Positions 46,989 through 55,322 of a stretch of 64,000 bases of DNA are shown piece after piece (position 1 is the stretch's first letter; the number at the start of each line of letters is the position of its first letter). Source of the stretch: Vibrio sinaloensis (GTDB lineage: Bacteria > Pseudomonadota > Gammaproteobacteria > Enterobacterales > Vibrionaceae); contig NZ_CP096200.1 of NCBI RefSeq assembly GCF_023195835.1, positions 806,001 to 870,000 on the forward strand, written 5' to 3'. The position numbers and the translations under genes are program-made. The notes beneath the pieces are model-generated. The model had not been told where the DNA came from, did not search any database, and worked only from the letters and a program-made list of their open reading frames with translations.

Positions 46989-47933
46989 CTACGGCTGTTT
47001 GTCACCAAATTGCTTGCGATACTGCCCTGGCGACACTCCCATTAGTCGACGAAAGTGATGACGCAAAGTGGTCGCATTGTCGAATCCTGCTAGGGAAGCT
47101 AGGCGCTCAATTGGGTAGTGACGCTCTTCCAATAGTCCTTTCGCTCGTTCTACTTTCTGCTGAATCAGCCACTCTTTCGGTGAAAGGTCAAAGCTGGCGC
47201 GAAATTTTCGGTCGAAAGTACGCCGCGACATGCTGGCTCTTTCGGCGAGATCGGCCACTGTGATGCTTTTATCCAATTGGCTGTTGGCCCAATCGAGGGC
47301 TTGTGAAAATTGATTGGGTACCTCTAGCATCGGGGTGTCAACAAACTGCGCTTGCCCCCCTGAACGATGAGCTGAGATGACCAAACGTTTCGCGACTTGG
47401 TTGGCGATTTGGTAGCCGAAATCGTGGCGGATCACCGCCAGCCCCAAATCCAACGCCGCCGCACTGCCTGCCGAGCAGCCAATATTGTCAGCGAACACAT
47501 ACAGAACATCAGGTTGATAGTCGACTTGTGGAAACTGCTGACAAAACTGCGCTTGATACATCCAATGTGTCGTCGCCTTTTTTCCATCTAATAACCCTAA
47601 ACGAGCCAATAAAAAAGAGCCCGAACATAAAGTGAGCACTCGCTTTCCCATCTGCACGAAGCGACGTACCTGCTGCTCAATGGCGTCGGGAATGGGGTAA
47701 TCCCATGTTGGCCAGCCGGGGATAATCAAGGTGTCATAGTCGTCGAGGCTCTCTATCTGCTTGACTGTCAAACCCACTCCACCGGTGGTGTGAAATTGTT
47801 GCTGTTCAAGGCTGATCACTTGTGCCTGATACCAGTTGTCAAACTCGGGCCTAGGCAAGGCAAACAGTTCCACCGCGCAAGACATCTCAAACAAGGTGAG
47901 GTGAGAGTGGGCAAGTATCGCGACTTTTATCAT
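46989..47933 (-). CDS. GlxA family regulator (DJ-1/PfpI domain plus AraC HTH)
   Basis: A 314-residue transcription regulator with an N-terminal class I amidotransferase-like (DJ-1/PfpI) sensor domain (FALPRPEFDN, LIIPGWPTWD, VLTLCSGSFLLA) and a C-terminal AraC HTH pair (LAERASMSRRTFDRKFR and RLASLAGFDNATTLRHHFRR). FtrA and GlxA are the model members. It is divergent from a rhodanese gene and converges with DUF2391; it probably controls the rhodanese operon. Confidence 0.9.
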   Translation of the reverse strand: MIKVAILAHSHLTLFEMSCAVELFALPRPEFDNWYQAQVISLEQQQFHTTGGVGLTVKQIESLDDYDTLIIPGWPTWDYPIPDAIEQQVRRFVQMGKRVLTLCSGSFLLARLGLLDGKKATTHWMYQAQFCQQFPQVDYQPDVLYVFADNIGCSAGSAAALDLGLAVIRHDFGYQIANQVAKRLVISAHRSGGQAQFVDTPMLEVPNQFSQALDWANSQLDKSITVADLAERASMSRRTFDRKFRASFDLSPKEWLIQQKVERAKGLLEERHYPIERLASLAGFDNATTLRHHFRRLMGVSPGQYRKQFGDKQP

Positions 47934-48052
47934 AATCCTTCCCTAGTTCATTTTGGCTGATTATTAACGATAACTGTCTATCAAGCCAATGTCACTCATT
48001 TTGCCTTGCTGTCATGATGGAGACACATTGGTTCATTAAGCAAGGAGTCGCT

Positions 48053-48445
48053 ATGACAAGTGCCGTATCTCGAGTAAAAGCCGCCAATAGCCAACAAGCA
48101 TTAGCGCATTTTCAACGATTACTAGAATTTGAGACAGACTGTTGGGATGTGCACCACGCGCTGTCCAACCAGCGCCAAGATTTTGTGTTGCTTGATGTCC
48201 GAGGTGAGGCGCTGTTTGCTGCCGGACATATCGAAGGTGCGGTCAATATTCCACACGCGAGGCTCAACCCTACCACCTTGGCTGACTACCCTACTGACGC
48301 GCTGTTTGTTGTTTATTGCGCCGGGCCGCACTGCAACGCGACCGAGAAAGCGGCGATTCGCCTGGCAAAGCAAGGGCGTGCGGTCAAGAAGATGATCGGT
48401 GGCGTCACCGGTTGGCTAGATGAAGGCTTTGAGCTCGTCAGTTAG
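48053..48445 (+). CDS. Rhodanese-like sulfurtransferase
   Basis: A 130-residue single-domain rhodanese that would move sulfane sulfur as a cysteine persulfide. The active-site Cys is in VVYCAGPHCNATEKAA and the preceding GHIEGAVNIPHARL is the standard CDC25-like block. AAGGAG precedes the ATG at 48053. It is divergent from the GlxA-type regulator, a common pairing. Confidence 0.9.
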   Translation: MTSAVSRVKAANSQQALAHFQRLLEFETDCWDVHHALSNQRQDFVLLDVRGEALFAAGHIEGAVNIPHARLNPTTLADYPTDALFVVYCAGPHCNATEKAAIRLAKQGRAVKKMIGGVTGWLDEGFELVS

Positions 48446-48561
48446 CGCTCACCTTTTAATTATGCGCTTGGTGCATAGAGGAATTGCTAAAATGTCATTT
48501 GAGTCATAACAGGCGAGCCACTATGCTGCGCGCTCTTTTTCATTATGCTGAGGGAGACACT

Positions 48562-48735
48562 ATGTTTTCTCAATCACTTTTCGCTCAGCTGGTACGAATG
48601 ACGGTGTTGTTGAGTTTGTCGTTGGTGGTGTTGCATCACTCACCAGCGTTGGTGGCACTGCTGGCCCAGCAAGCTATCGACGCGGGTTGCCATCAAAGCA
48701 CTCAACCCAACACCCATCACTCCGTACATCACTAA
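48562..48735 (+). CDS. Small membrane protein with His-rich tail, unknown function
   Basis: A 57-residue open frame starting at ATG 48562 with GGGAG upstream; the frame extends back to 48484 without a better start. It has one hydrophobic helix (MTVLLSLSLVVLHHSPALVALL) and a Cys/His-rich end (GCHQSTQPNTHHSVHH) that could bind a metal. It ends nine bases before the MFS gene, so cotranscription is likely. I cannot name a family, and it may not be expressed. Confidence 0.45.
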   Translation: MFSQSLFAQLVRMTVLLSLSLVVLHHSPALVALLAQQAIDAGCHQSTQPNTHHSVHH

Positions 48736-48744
48736 GGTATTGCG

Positions 48745-49950
48745 ATGAGTATTTTTCGATTTCCACCCATTGTTTGGCTTGGTATTGCCATCTTAATCCT
48801 ATGCCTGGGTATCAGGCAGTCGTTTGGCATCTTTATGCTGCCGATTTCTGACTACTTTCAAACCGGGCGAGAGTTTTTTAGCTTCGCGATTGCGTTACAA
48901 AACCTCTTGTTTGGCGTGTTTCAGCCCTTTGTGGGTATGGCGGCAGACCGCTTTGGTGCCAAGCGAATCATTGTCTTTGGCGCTATCAGTTACGCACTAG
49001 GTTTATATCTGACTTCGATAGCGGTGAGCCCGAGCGCCCTTTATTTAACGCTGGGCGTTTTGGTTGGTCTTGGGCTAAGTGCGACCAGCTACGTGATCGT
49101 ACTTGGCGCGGTAGCGAAAGCGGTGCCAGCTCAACATGCGGCGAAAGCGTTCGGTTTGACTACCGCAGCGGGATCGTTTGGCATGTTCGCGATGATCCCG
49201 GGAGCTCAAACTCTATTGAGTGAGTTTGGCTGGCAAGGGGCAATGCAGTGGTTTGCTGTGCTGTGTACCACCATGATTGCGTTTGCCCTGTTTATGCGCA
49301 CGCCTAAAGCGCACAGCTATAAGAATGAAACCGTGGCAGCGGCGCAGAGCTTGTCGCAGGCCCTTAAGGAGGCATTTGCCCATCGAGGATATTGGCTGAT
49401 TCATTTGGGCTTTTTCGTTTGCGGTTTTCATGTGATGTTTATCGCTACCCATCTACCCAGTTACCTCGCCGATCGTCACTTGCCAGCAGAAACAGCGGCG
49501 ATGGCGCTGGCCTATGTCGGTATCTTTAACATCTTTGGCTCCTATTTTTGGGGGGTAATGGGCGATAAATACAGCAAACGCCATGTGATGGCGGCGCTCT
49601 ATTTAATGCGCACAGTGGTGATTGGCGCATTTGTGACCCTGCCGGTGACCGAGCAAACAGCGGTTATATTTGGCGCTGCGATTGGTTTTTGCTGGCTAGG
49701 AACCGTGCCTTTGACCTCTGGCTTAGTGAGACAGATTTTCGGCGCGCAGTATTTATCCACTTTGTATGGTCTAGTCTTTTTTACCCACCAGGTCGGCAGC
49801 TTCTTAGGTGCGTGGGCCGGCGGCAGAATTTATGACTACTATGGTTCGTATGAGCCGATCTGGTGGTCGACGGTCGTGTTGGCCTTGGCCGCAGCCTTAA
49901 TCCATCTGCCGATTAACGATCAACCTGTTAGGCGAGTGGCAGCGGCATAA
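48745..49950 (+). CDS. MFS transporter (OFA/monocarboxylate-like)
   Basis: A 401-residue twelve-helix major facilitator. It opens with GIRQSFGIFMLPISDYF, the signature of the oxalate/formate and monocarboxylate-type branch, and has MAADRFGAKRII after the second helix. It lies in an array after the rhodanese gene and may belong to the same operon; the substrate cannot be inferred. It ends at a terminator. Confidence 0.87.
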   Translation: MSIFRFPPIVWLGIAILILCLGIRQSFGIFMLPISDYFQTGREFFSFAIALQNLLFGVFQPFVGMAADRFGAKRIIVFGAISYALGLYLTSIAVSPSALYLTLGVLVGLGLSATSYVIVLGAVAKAVPAQHAAKAFGLTTAAGSFGMFAMIPGAQTLLSEFGWQGAMQWFAVLCTTMIAFALFMRTPKAHSYKNETVAAAQSLSQALKEAFAHRGYWLIHLGFFVCGFHVMFIATHLPSYLADRHLPAETAAMALAYVGIFNIFGSYFWGVMGDKYSKRHVMAALYLMRTVVIGAFVTLPVTEQTAVIFGAAIGFCWLGTVPLTSGLVRQIFGAQYLSTLYGLVFFTHQVGSFLGAWAGGRIYDYYGSYEPIWWSTVVLALAAALIHLPINDQPVRRVAAA

Positions 49951-49992
49951 ATCTGGATGAAGTGAATCGAAGCATCGATTTTCTGCGTATAA

Positions 49993-50020
49993 ACAGCGAA
50001 GTAAGCACTTCGCTGTTTTT
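49993..50020 (+). terminator. Terminator after the MFS gene
   Basis: ACAGCGAAGT (49993-50002) and ACTTCGCTGT (50007-50016) form a 10-bp stem with a four-base loop and a T-run. The photolyase ribosome site starts about ten bases later. Confidence 0.88.
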
Positions 50021-50040
50021 ATTAGAGAGGAGAGAGTCGC

Positions 50041-51321
50041 GTGCAGAAAAAAGTGGGCTTATATTGGTTTAGTCACGATCTTAGATTGAACGACAATGAT
50101 TTGCTGGCCAATGCGGCGCAGCAAGTCGACGCCTTGGTCTGTGTCTACTGTATGCCAGAGTTAACGCCGTACTTGGCCAATTTCTCACAACAATCTCATT
50201 TGGGTGAGCAGCGCGTTAGATTCATCCAAAGCTCAATAAACGATCTATCGAAGCAGCTTGCAAAGTTCGACCAAAAGCTAATCTTGTGTGATCAAGAGCC
50301 TTTTGCGGCGCTGCAATCATTAATTCAATCTCTGCACGTCACTCACCTCTATTGTGACCGTTTTTCAGGCACGAATGAGGCTCGCTGCGTCGAGGCGCTA
50401 CAACAGCAATTCCCCCAACTCTGCGTGGTGCAAGCCAATGTCTCCACTTTGTTCAGTGAGTCCCAACTACCGTTCGCGTTGGACGACTTGCCCCCCACGT
50501 TTACCCGTTTTCGCAAGCAAGTGGAAGCGTTGCCGATTCATCATCATGCAAATCTGACAGCGCTTCCTCCAATGGCAGAGAGTGACTTAGATTACTTCCA
50601 ACATACTAGTTTGGAGGAGGATGAAGCCCTTTTTGTTGGGGGGAGCACAGCGGGTCACCAACATTGCGCTTGGTACTTCTCTACTCACTTAGCTAGTGAG
50701 TACAAACTTACCCGTAATGGTCTGGATGGTAAGGAGTATTCGACCAAGTTTTCGCCCTGGCTCGCTTTAGGCTGTGTATCTCCTAGAGAGGTGATGACCT
50801 ATCTCAGAGATTATGAAGCCAAGCATGGCGCTAATGAGTCGAGTTATTGGATCTATTTTGAACTGCTGTGGCGAGAGTATTTTCATTGGTATGCGCAGCG
50901 CCATGCCGAACGGCTGTTCCTTCATCAAGGGATCAAAGCCCACAGTCCGATCGGGCATTTTGACTCGGCTCGTTTTCACTCGTGGGTTAAGGGTGAAACA
51001 GGCTTGCCGATTGTTGATGCCTGCATGCGTCAGCTAAAACTGACGGGTTACCTGTCTAATCGTGGGCGTCAACTGGTGGCCAGCTGTCTTATTCATGAAC
51101 TCGATTTAGACTGGCGTTATGGTGCGGCCTATTTTGAAACTAAACTGATCGATTATGATGTCGGCTCAAATTGGGGCAACTGGCAATATTTGGCGGGGGT
51201 AGGGGCGGACCCAAACCCAAGCCGAAAATTCAATCTAGAAAAACAGACGCAGATGTACGACCCTAATGGTGAATTCGTCGCTAAATGGTTATCCGCCGCT
51301 ACTGGCAAGGAGTCGCACTGA
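50041..51321 (+). CDS. DASH-family cryptochrome/photolyase
   Basis: A 426-residue flavoprotein of the cryptochrome DASH group, which repairs pyrimidine dimers in single-stranded DNA with blue light. It has an N-terminal photolyase Rossmann domain (GLYWFSHDLRLNDN) and the FAD domain with STKFSPWLALGCVSPR, LLWREYFHWY and the DASH-like close NWQYLAGVGADPNPSRKFNLEKQ. The start is GTG with GAGGAGAG upstream. Its stop overlaps the next start as TGATG, so the two photolyase genes are translationally linked. Confidence 0.92.
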   Translation: MQKKVGLYWFSHDLRLNDNDLLANAAQQVDALVCVYCMPELTPYLANFSQQSHLGEQRVRFIQSSINDLSKQLAKFDQKLILCDQEPFAALQSLIQSLHVTHLYCDRFSGTNEARCVEALQQQFPQLCVVQANVSTLFSESQLPFALDDLPPTFTRFRKQVEALPIHHHANLTALPPMAESDLDYFQHTSLEEDEALFVGGSTAGHQHCAWYFSTHLASEYKLTRNGLDGKEYSTKFSPWLALGCVSPREVMTYLRDYEAKHGANESSYWIYFELLWREYFHWYAQRHAERLFLHQGIKAHSPIGHFDSARFHSWVKGETGLPIVDACMRQLKLTGYLSNRGRQLVASCLIHELDLDWRYGAAYFETKLIDYDVGSNWGNWQYLAGVGADPNPSRKFNLEKQTQMYDPNGEFVAKWLSAATGKESH

Positions 51322-52865
51322 TGCAGTTTCAATCAATCCGTTTGATCTTGGGTGACCAACTCGATGGCAATCACTCTTGGTTTCAGCAAGTGGACGATTC
51401 TGTGCTCTATCTAATAGCAGAGCTTCACCAAGAGGCGAGTTATACCCGTCATCACGTGCAGAAAGTATGCGCCTTTTTTGCTGCGATGGAGCAGTTCGCT
51501 CATCAGTTACGTGAGCAGGGGCACCAAGTCATGCATTTGACTCTCGATGAGACCAGTGACTTTGATGATCTGCCCTCACTGCTCGCGCATTATGTTGCCA
51601 AAGCCGGCGCATCCCAATTGCAATACCAAAGGCCTGATGAATATCGCCTCTGTCAGCAGCTGTCGCAACTCTCCATTCCCGGCTGTGAGGTGGCATTAGT
51701 CGAGAGTGAACACTTTTTGCTTCCGTTTGCCGAACTGCATGACTATTTCGCTCCGGGTAAGCACGTGATGATGGAGCACTTTTACCGCAAAATGCGCAAG
51801 CGCTTTAATCTGTTGATGGAGCAAGGCAAGCCGGTAGAAGGGAAGTGGAATTACGATGCCAATAATCGCAACAAGCTCAAAGCGGCCGACATTGACAACT
51901 TACCCGAACCGCTGCTGTTTGCCACCGACGTCTCTGCAATTGTTGAGCGGATAGCGCGACATCGGATTGCGACTATCGGTCGCGTGGAGAACAACTTGAT
52001 ATGGCCAGTCAATCGCAATCAAAGCTTGTCGTTGTTGGCGCATTTTTGTCAGGTTTGTTTACCTCTGTTTGGCCGTTTTCAAGATGCGATGACCAGTCAG
52101 CACCATGCGAAATGGAGCCTATATCACAGCCGTCTGTCATTTTCGATCAATAGTAAGATGTTGCATCCACTCGAGGTGGTCAAGGCGGCGCTCTCTGCCT
52201 ATGCGAATAACCCTCAAGTCGATATTGCTCAGGTCGAAGGTTTTGTCAGGCAGATAATCGGTTGGCGCGAGTACATTCGCGCCGTGTATTGGGTCAACAT
52301 GCCGCACTATGCAAGCTTGAACCATTTGAGCGCGCAGCGAGCCCTGCCTGAGTACTTTTGGAGTGGCGAAACCAAAATGGCGTGTATGCGCCAGGCCATT
52401 GGTCAGTCACTGGAGTACGCCTATGCCCATCATATCCAGCGTTTGATGGTCACTGGGAACTTCTGTTTAATTAGCGAAATAGAACCGGATCAGGTTGACA
52501 GTTGGTATTTGGGGATCTATATCGATGCGATAGAGTGGGTCGAAATGCCCAATACTCGCGGTATGGCACTGTTCGCCGATGGCGGAATTGTTGGTACCAA
52601 ACCTTATGCGGCCAGCGGTGCATACATTAACCGCATGAGTGATTATTGCAAAAGCTGCCATTATCAAATTAAAACCAAGAGTGGCCAAGGCTCATGCCCG
52701 ATCAATAGCTTATACTGGCGCTTTATGATCAAACATCGCGATAGTCTAGGGACCAACCCACGCATTGGGATGATCTATCGCTCGTGGGATAAGATGGACA
52801 GTAAGGCGCAACAAGCCGTGTTGGATACCGCCGAACACTATCTAGACAACATCGAGCAGTTGTAA
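51321..52865 (+). CDS. Fe-S bacterial (6-4) photolyase/cryptochrome (FeS-BCP, PhrB type)
   Basis: A 514-residue photolyase-related protein of the FeS-BCP class, whose members repair (6-4) photoproducts. The [4Fe-4S] cysteines are placed as in that class: one in KMACMRQ and three in DYCKSC...GSC (C-X2-C-X12-C). The FAD-region block AHHIQRLMVTGNFCLI is present. ATG 51321 has AAGGAG upstream and overlaps the previous stop; an in-frame upstream ATG at 51285 is rejected. Confidence 0.9.
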   Translation: MQFQSIRLILGDQLDGNHSWFQQVDDSVLYLIAELHQEASYTRHHVQKVCAFFAAMEQFAHQLREQGHQVMHLTLDETSDFDDLPSLLAHYVAKAGASQLQYQRPDEYRLCQQLSQLSIPGCEVALVESEHFLLPFAELHDYFAPGKHVMMEHFYRKMRKRFNLLMEQGKPVEGKWNYDANNRNKLKAADIDNLPEPLLFATDVSAIVERIARHRIATIGRVENNLIWPVNRNQSLSLLAHFCQVCLPLFGRFQDAMTSQHHAKWSLYHSRLSFSINSKMLHPLEVVKAALSAYANNPQVDIAQVEGFVRQIIGWREYIRAVYWVNMPHYASLNHLSAQRALPEYFWSGETKMACMRQAIGQSLEYAYAHHIQRLMVTGNFCLISEIEPDQVDSWYLGIYIDAIEWVEMPNTRGMALFADGGIVGTKPYAASGAYINRMSDYCKSCHYQIKTKSGQGSCPINSLYWRFMIKHRDSLGTNPRIGMIYRSWDKMDSKAQQAVLDTAEHYLDNIEQL

Positions 52866-52957
52866 ATTTAGCTGCCATGGTGCAGCTAACCCTATTCACC
52901 GGCTATGCAATTCGACTATGATGGAGGCTCATTTTTCTTTTGCACTGAATTGCTTAT

Positions 52958-53686
52958 ATGTTTGCCGAATGGGTTACTTCGCAAGCGCTGATCGCTGCCT
53001 TGTTGATATTTGTAGGTTCTTTTGTTCAAACGGCCATTGGCTTTGGTTTGGCGATCGTAGCCGCGCCTTTGCTGTTCTTAGTTTCGCCCGACTATGTGCC
53101 AGCCCCCATCTGTTTGGTGGCGCTGTTTATTTCGGTATTAAATGCGTTAAAACATCGCGAGAGTGTCGAAATTGGCGGGCTAAAAATGGCCTTGATTGGC
53201 CGAGTGCCAGGCTCCATCGCTGGCGGCGTACTGTTGGTTATGGTGTCGACAGATCTTCTCGCTTTGTGGCTTGGCGCGTTGGTGCTATTTGCCGTTGCGG
53301 TCAGTCTTCTGCCTTTTCGTATCGAGCCAACCCCGATGAGAATGGGTGTCGCGGGCTTTTTCTCCGGTTTTTTTGGCACCAGCTCCGCTATCGGCGGACC
53401 ACCAATGGCGCTGCTACTGCAACATCAAGAAGCCAATCAATTGCGCGGAAATCTGTCTGCTTTCTTTGTGTTTAGCTCGATCATTTCTCTGATTATTCAA
53501 ATTCCAGCGGGATTCTTTACCTTGCACCATCTGTGGATTTCTATCCCGCTGATTCCCGCCGCTTGGCTCGGGTATAAACTGGCTAGAGCCACCACGCAAA
53601 CCTTGCCGAAAGAGAAAATTCGCCGCGGGGCGCTGATTTTGTGTTCCATTAGTGGTGCCACGGCGGTTTGGCAGGGGTTGAGTTAA
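52958..53686 (+). CDS. TauE/SafE family permease
   Basis: A 242-residue inner-membrane protein of the TauE/SafE (DUF81) family that often exports sulfonates or related anions. Typical blocks are FVGSFVQTAIGFGLAIVAAPLLFL and GFFSGFFGTSSAIGGPPMALLL. It starts in a 92-base gap after the FeS photolyase gene, which contains a hairpin TAGCTGC...GCAGCTA (52869-52888) without a T-run, and lies 32 bases before the next gene. Confidence 0.9.
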   Translation: MFAEWVTSQALIAALLIFVGSFVQTAIGFGLAIVAAPLLFLVSPDYVPAPICLVALFISVLNALKHRESVEIGGLKMALIGRVPGSIAGGVLLVMVSTDLLALWLGALVLFAVAVSLLPFRIEPTPMRMGVAGFFSGFFGTSSAIGGPPMALLLQHQEANQLRGNLSAFFVFSSIISLIIQIPAGFFTLHHLWISIPLIPAAWLGYKLARATTQTLPKEKIRRGALILCSISGATAVWQGLS

Positions 53687-53718
53687 TCGGATTGTTCATC
53701 CTAGGTTAAGGAGAAACC

Positions 53719-54015
53719 ATGATACTGGAAGTCGCGATTCTAGAGGTAAAACCTCAACTTGAAGCGCAGTTTGAAGCCAATTTTGCCAAAGCGCAAAACA
53801 TCATCGCGTCGATGCCGGGCTATGTTTCGCACCAGCTGCAGCGCTGTATTGAAACGCCAAATCGCTACATTTTGTTGGTCAATTGGCAAACTGTTGAAGA
53901 TCATCAGCAAGGTTTTAGGCAATCACCGCAGTATCAGGAATGGAAAGCACTTTTACACCATTTTTATGACCCATTCCCAACGGTAGAGCATTACCAAAAT
54001 GTCTACCCAAGCTAA
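53719..54015 (+). CDS. Antibiotic biosynthesis monooxygenase (ABM)-domain protein
   Basis: A 98-residue dimeric ferredoxin-like-fold protein. The ABM pattern is visible in ILEVAILEVKPQLEAQFEANFAKA and the RYILLVNWQTVEDHQQGFRQSPQYQEW strand with its Trp. Members include quinol monooxygenases and enzymes of unknown function. AAGGAG precedes the ATG. It sits between the TauE/SafE and yccF genes, 15 bases from the latter, likely as one operon. Confidence 0.88.
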   Translation: MILEVAILEVKPQLEAQFEANFAKAQNIIASMPGYVSHQLQRCIETPNRYILLVNWQTVEDHQQGFRQSPQYQEWKALLHHFYDPFPTVEHYQNVYPS

Positions 54016-54030
54016 CCAGGAGAGAGTAGC

Positions 54031-54462
54031 GTGTTAAGAGTTTTAGGTAACATCATTTGGTTTTTGTGCGGCGGCGTCATCATGGGGCTGATGTGGTGGT
54101 TCTTTGGCCTGCTGGCGTTCATTAGCATTATCGGTATTCCTTGGGGGCGTGCCTGCTTGGTGATGGGGAATTTTTCATTCTTTCCGTTTGGCCAAGAGGC
54201 CATCAGTCGCAGTGAGCTCACCAACGAGCTCGATCTCGGTACTAGCCCGCTAGGTACGATAGGGAATGTGATTTGGTTTTTGCTGGCGGGTATTTGGCTC
54301 GCTATTGGCCATATTATGTCGGCAGTTGCGTGCTTCATTACCATTATCGGTATTCCATTCGCGCTTCAGCACCTCAAGTTGGCTCTGATTTCGCTCGCAC
54401 CGATTGGTAAAACTGTGGTGCCCAAAGAGCAAGCGGCGCGCGCCCGTTACGGTAAGCTGTAA
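54031..54462 (+). CDS. yccF: YccF family inner-membrane protein
   Basis: A 143-residue protein with two copies of the YccF domain; NIIWFLCGGVIMGLMWWFFG and NVIWFLLAGIWLAIGHIMSA open the halves, and the IIGIPWGRACL and IIGIPFALQHLKLALISLAPIG segments repeat. Its function is unknown. It ends at a strong terminator. Confidence 0.9.
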   Translation: MLRVLGNIIWFLCGGVIMGLMWWFFGLLAFISIIGIPWGRACLVMGNFSFFPFGQEAISRSELTNELDLGTSPLGTIGNVIWFLLAGIWLAIGHIMSAVACFITIIGIPFALQHLKLALISLAPIGKTVVPKEQAARARYGKL

Positions 54463-54480
54463 ATTCAGTTGGTAGAACAA

Positions 54481-54519
54481 CAAGGCCGACTTCATCTTAT
54501 GAAGTCGGCCTTGTTTTTT
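54481..54519 (+). terminator. Strong terminator after yccF
   Basis: CAAGGCCGACTTCAT (54481-54495) and ATGAAGTCGGCCTTG (54499-54513) form a perfect 15-bp stem with a three-base loop, followed by six T. The minus-strand U-tract is weak. Confidence 0.92.
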
Positions 54520-54548
54520 ATCTCGATCAGATAATGGGTTTATGGGTA

Positions 54549-55322
54549 TTAGAGCTCTTCACCATAAATATCGAATGAGAAATACTTAGCCGCAATTTTG
54601 TCATAGGTGCCGTTGGCGCGAATCTCGGCAATGGCTCGGTTAAACTTCTCAGCCAAGGCTTGATCGTTATGGCGCAGGGCTAAGGCTGTGCCCTCGCCAA
54701 TATAGGCTTTGTCTGTGACCGCTTTGCCAACAAACTCAAAACCTTGACCTATCTCTTTGTCGAGAAAAGCGAGCGCAAGCTGATCTGAGTTGCCAAAGGT
54801 TACATCAAGACGACCATTGGCCATGTCGATATACACCTCGTCTTGACCTGCATAGCGTTTAATGGTCGCAACATCGCCAAATTTGTCGGTGACGTAACGA
54901 TCATGAATGGTACCGCTCTGGACACCAATGACTTTGTCTTTCAAGCCTTCAGGACTGATATCCAGTGTCTGGCCAGCCTGCGCCACAAAGCGTGCTGGAG
55001 TTTGGTAGTATTTATCGGTAAACAGCACCTTCTTCTTTCTGTCATCAGTAATACGCATCGAAGCCATGATCACGTCAGATTTACGTGCCAACAAGCTTGG
55101 AATTAAAGCATCCCAGCCTTGGGAAACCCAAGTGCATTGCAGCTCTGCTTGCTGGCAAAGCGCATCGGCGATCTCGATATCAAAACCAACTGGGTTTCCC
55201 TTTGCATCCATGTAGTTAAATGGAGGGTAGGTAAAGTCAGAAGCCAAGCGGACCTCTTTGGCCAGCAGTGGGGTAGAGATCAGTGCAGCGGCGCAAGCGA
55301 AAGCGCTAAGCAGTTTGTTCAT
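54549..55322 (-). CDS. Periplasmic amino-acid-binding protein (HisJ/ArgT type)
   Basis: A 257-residue solute-binding protein with a signal peptide (LLSAFACAAALISTPLLA), the cationic amino-acid binding block FTYPPFNYMDAKGNPVGFDIEIADALC, and MASMRITDDRKKKVLFTDKYY. It probably binds arginine, ornithine or lysine. ATG 55322 has AAGGA upstream and lies 17 bases inside the aminotransferase gene, so the two are coupled. No permease or ATPase gene is near, so it needs a transporter encoded elsewhere. Confidence 0.88.
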   Translation of the reverse strand: MNKLLSAFACAAALISTPLLAKEVRLASDFTYPPFNYMDAKGNPVGFDIEIADALCQQAELQCTWVSQGWDALIPSLLARKSDVIMASMRITDDRKKKVLFTDKYYQTPARFVAQAGQTLDISPEGLKDKVIGVQSGTIHDRYVTDKFGDVATIKRYAGQDEVYIDMANGRLDVTFGNSDQLALAFLDKEIGQGFEFVGKAVTDKAYIGEGTALALRHNDQALAEKFNRAIAEIRANGTYDKIAAKYFSFDIYGEEL

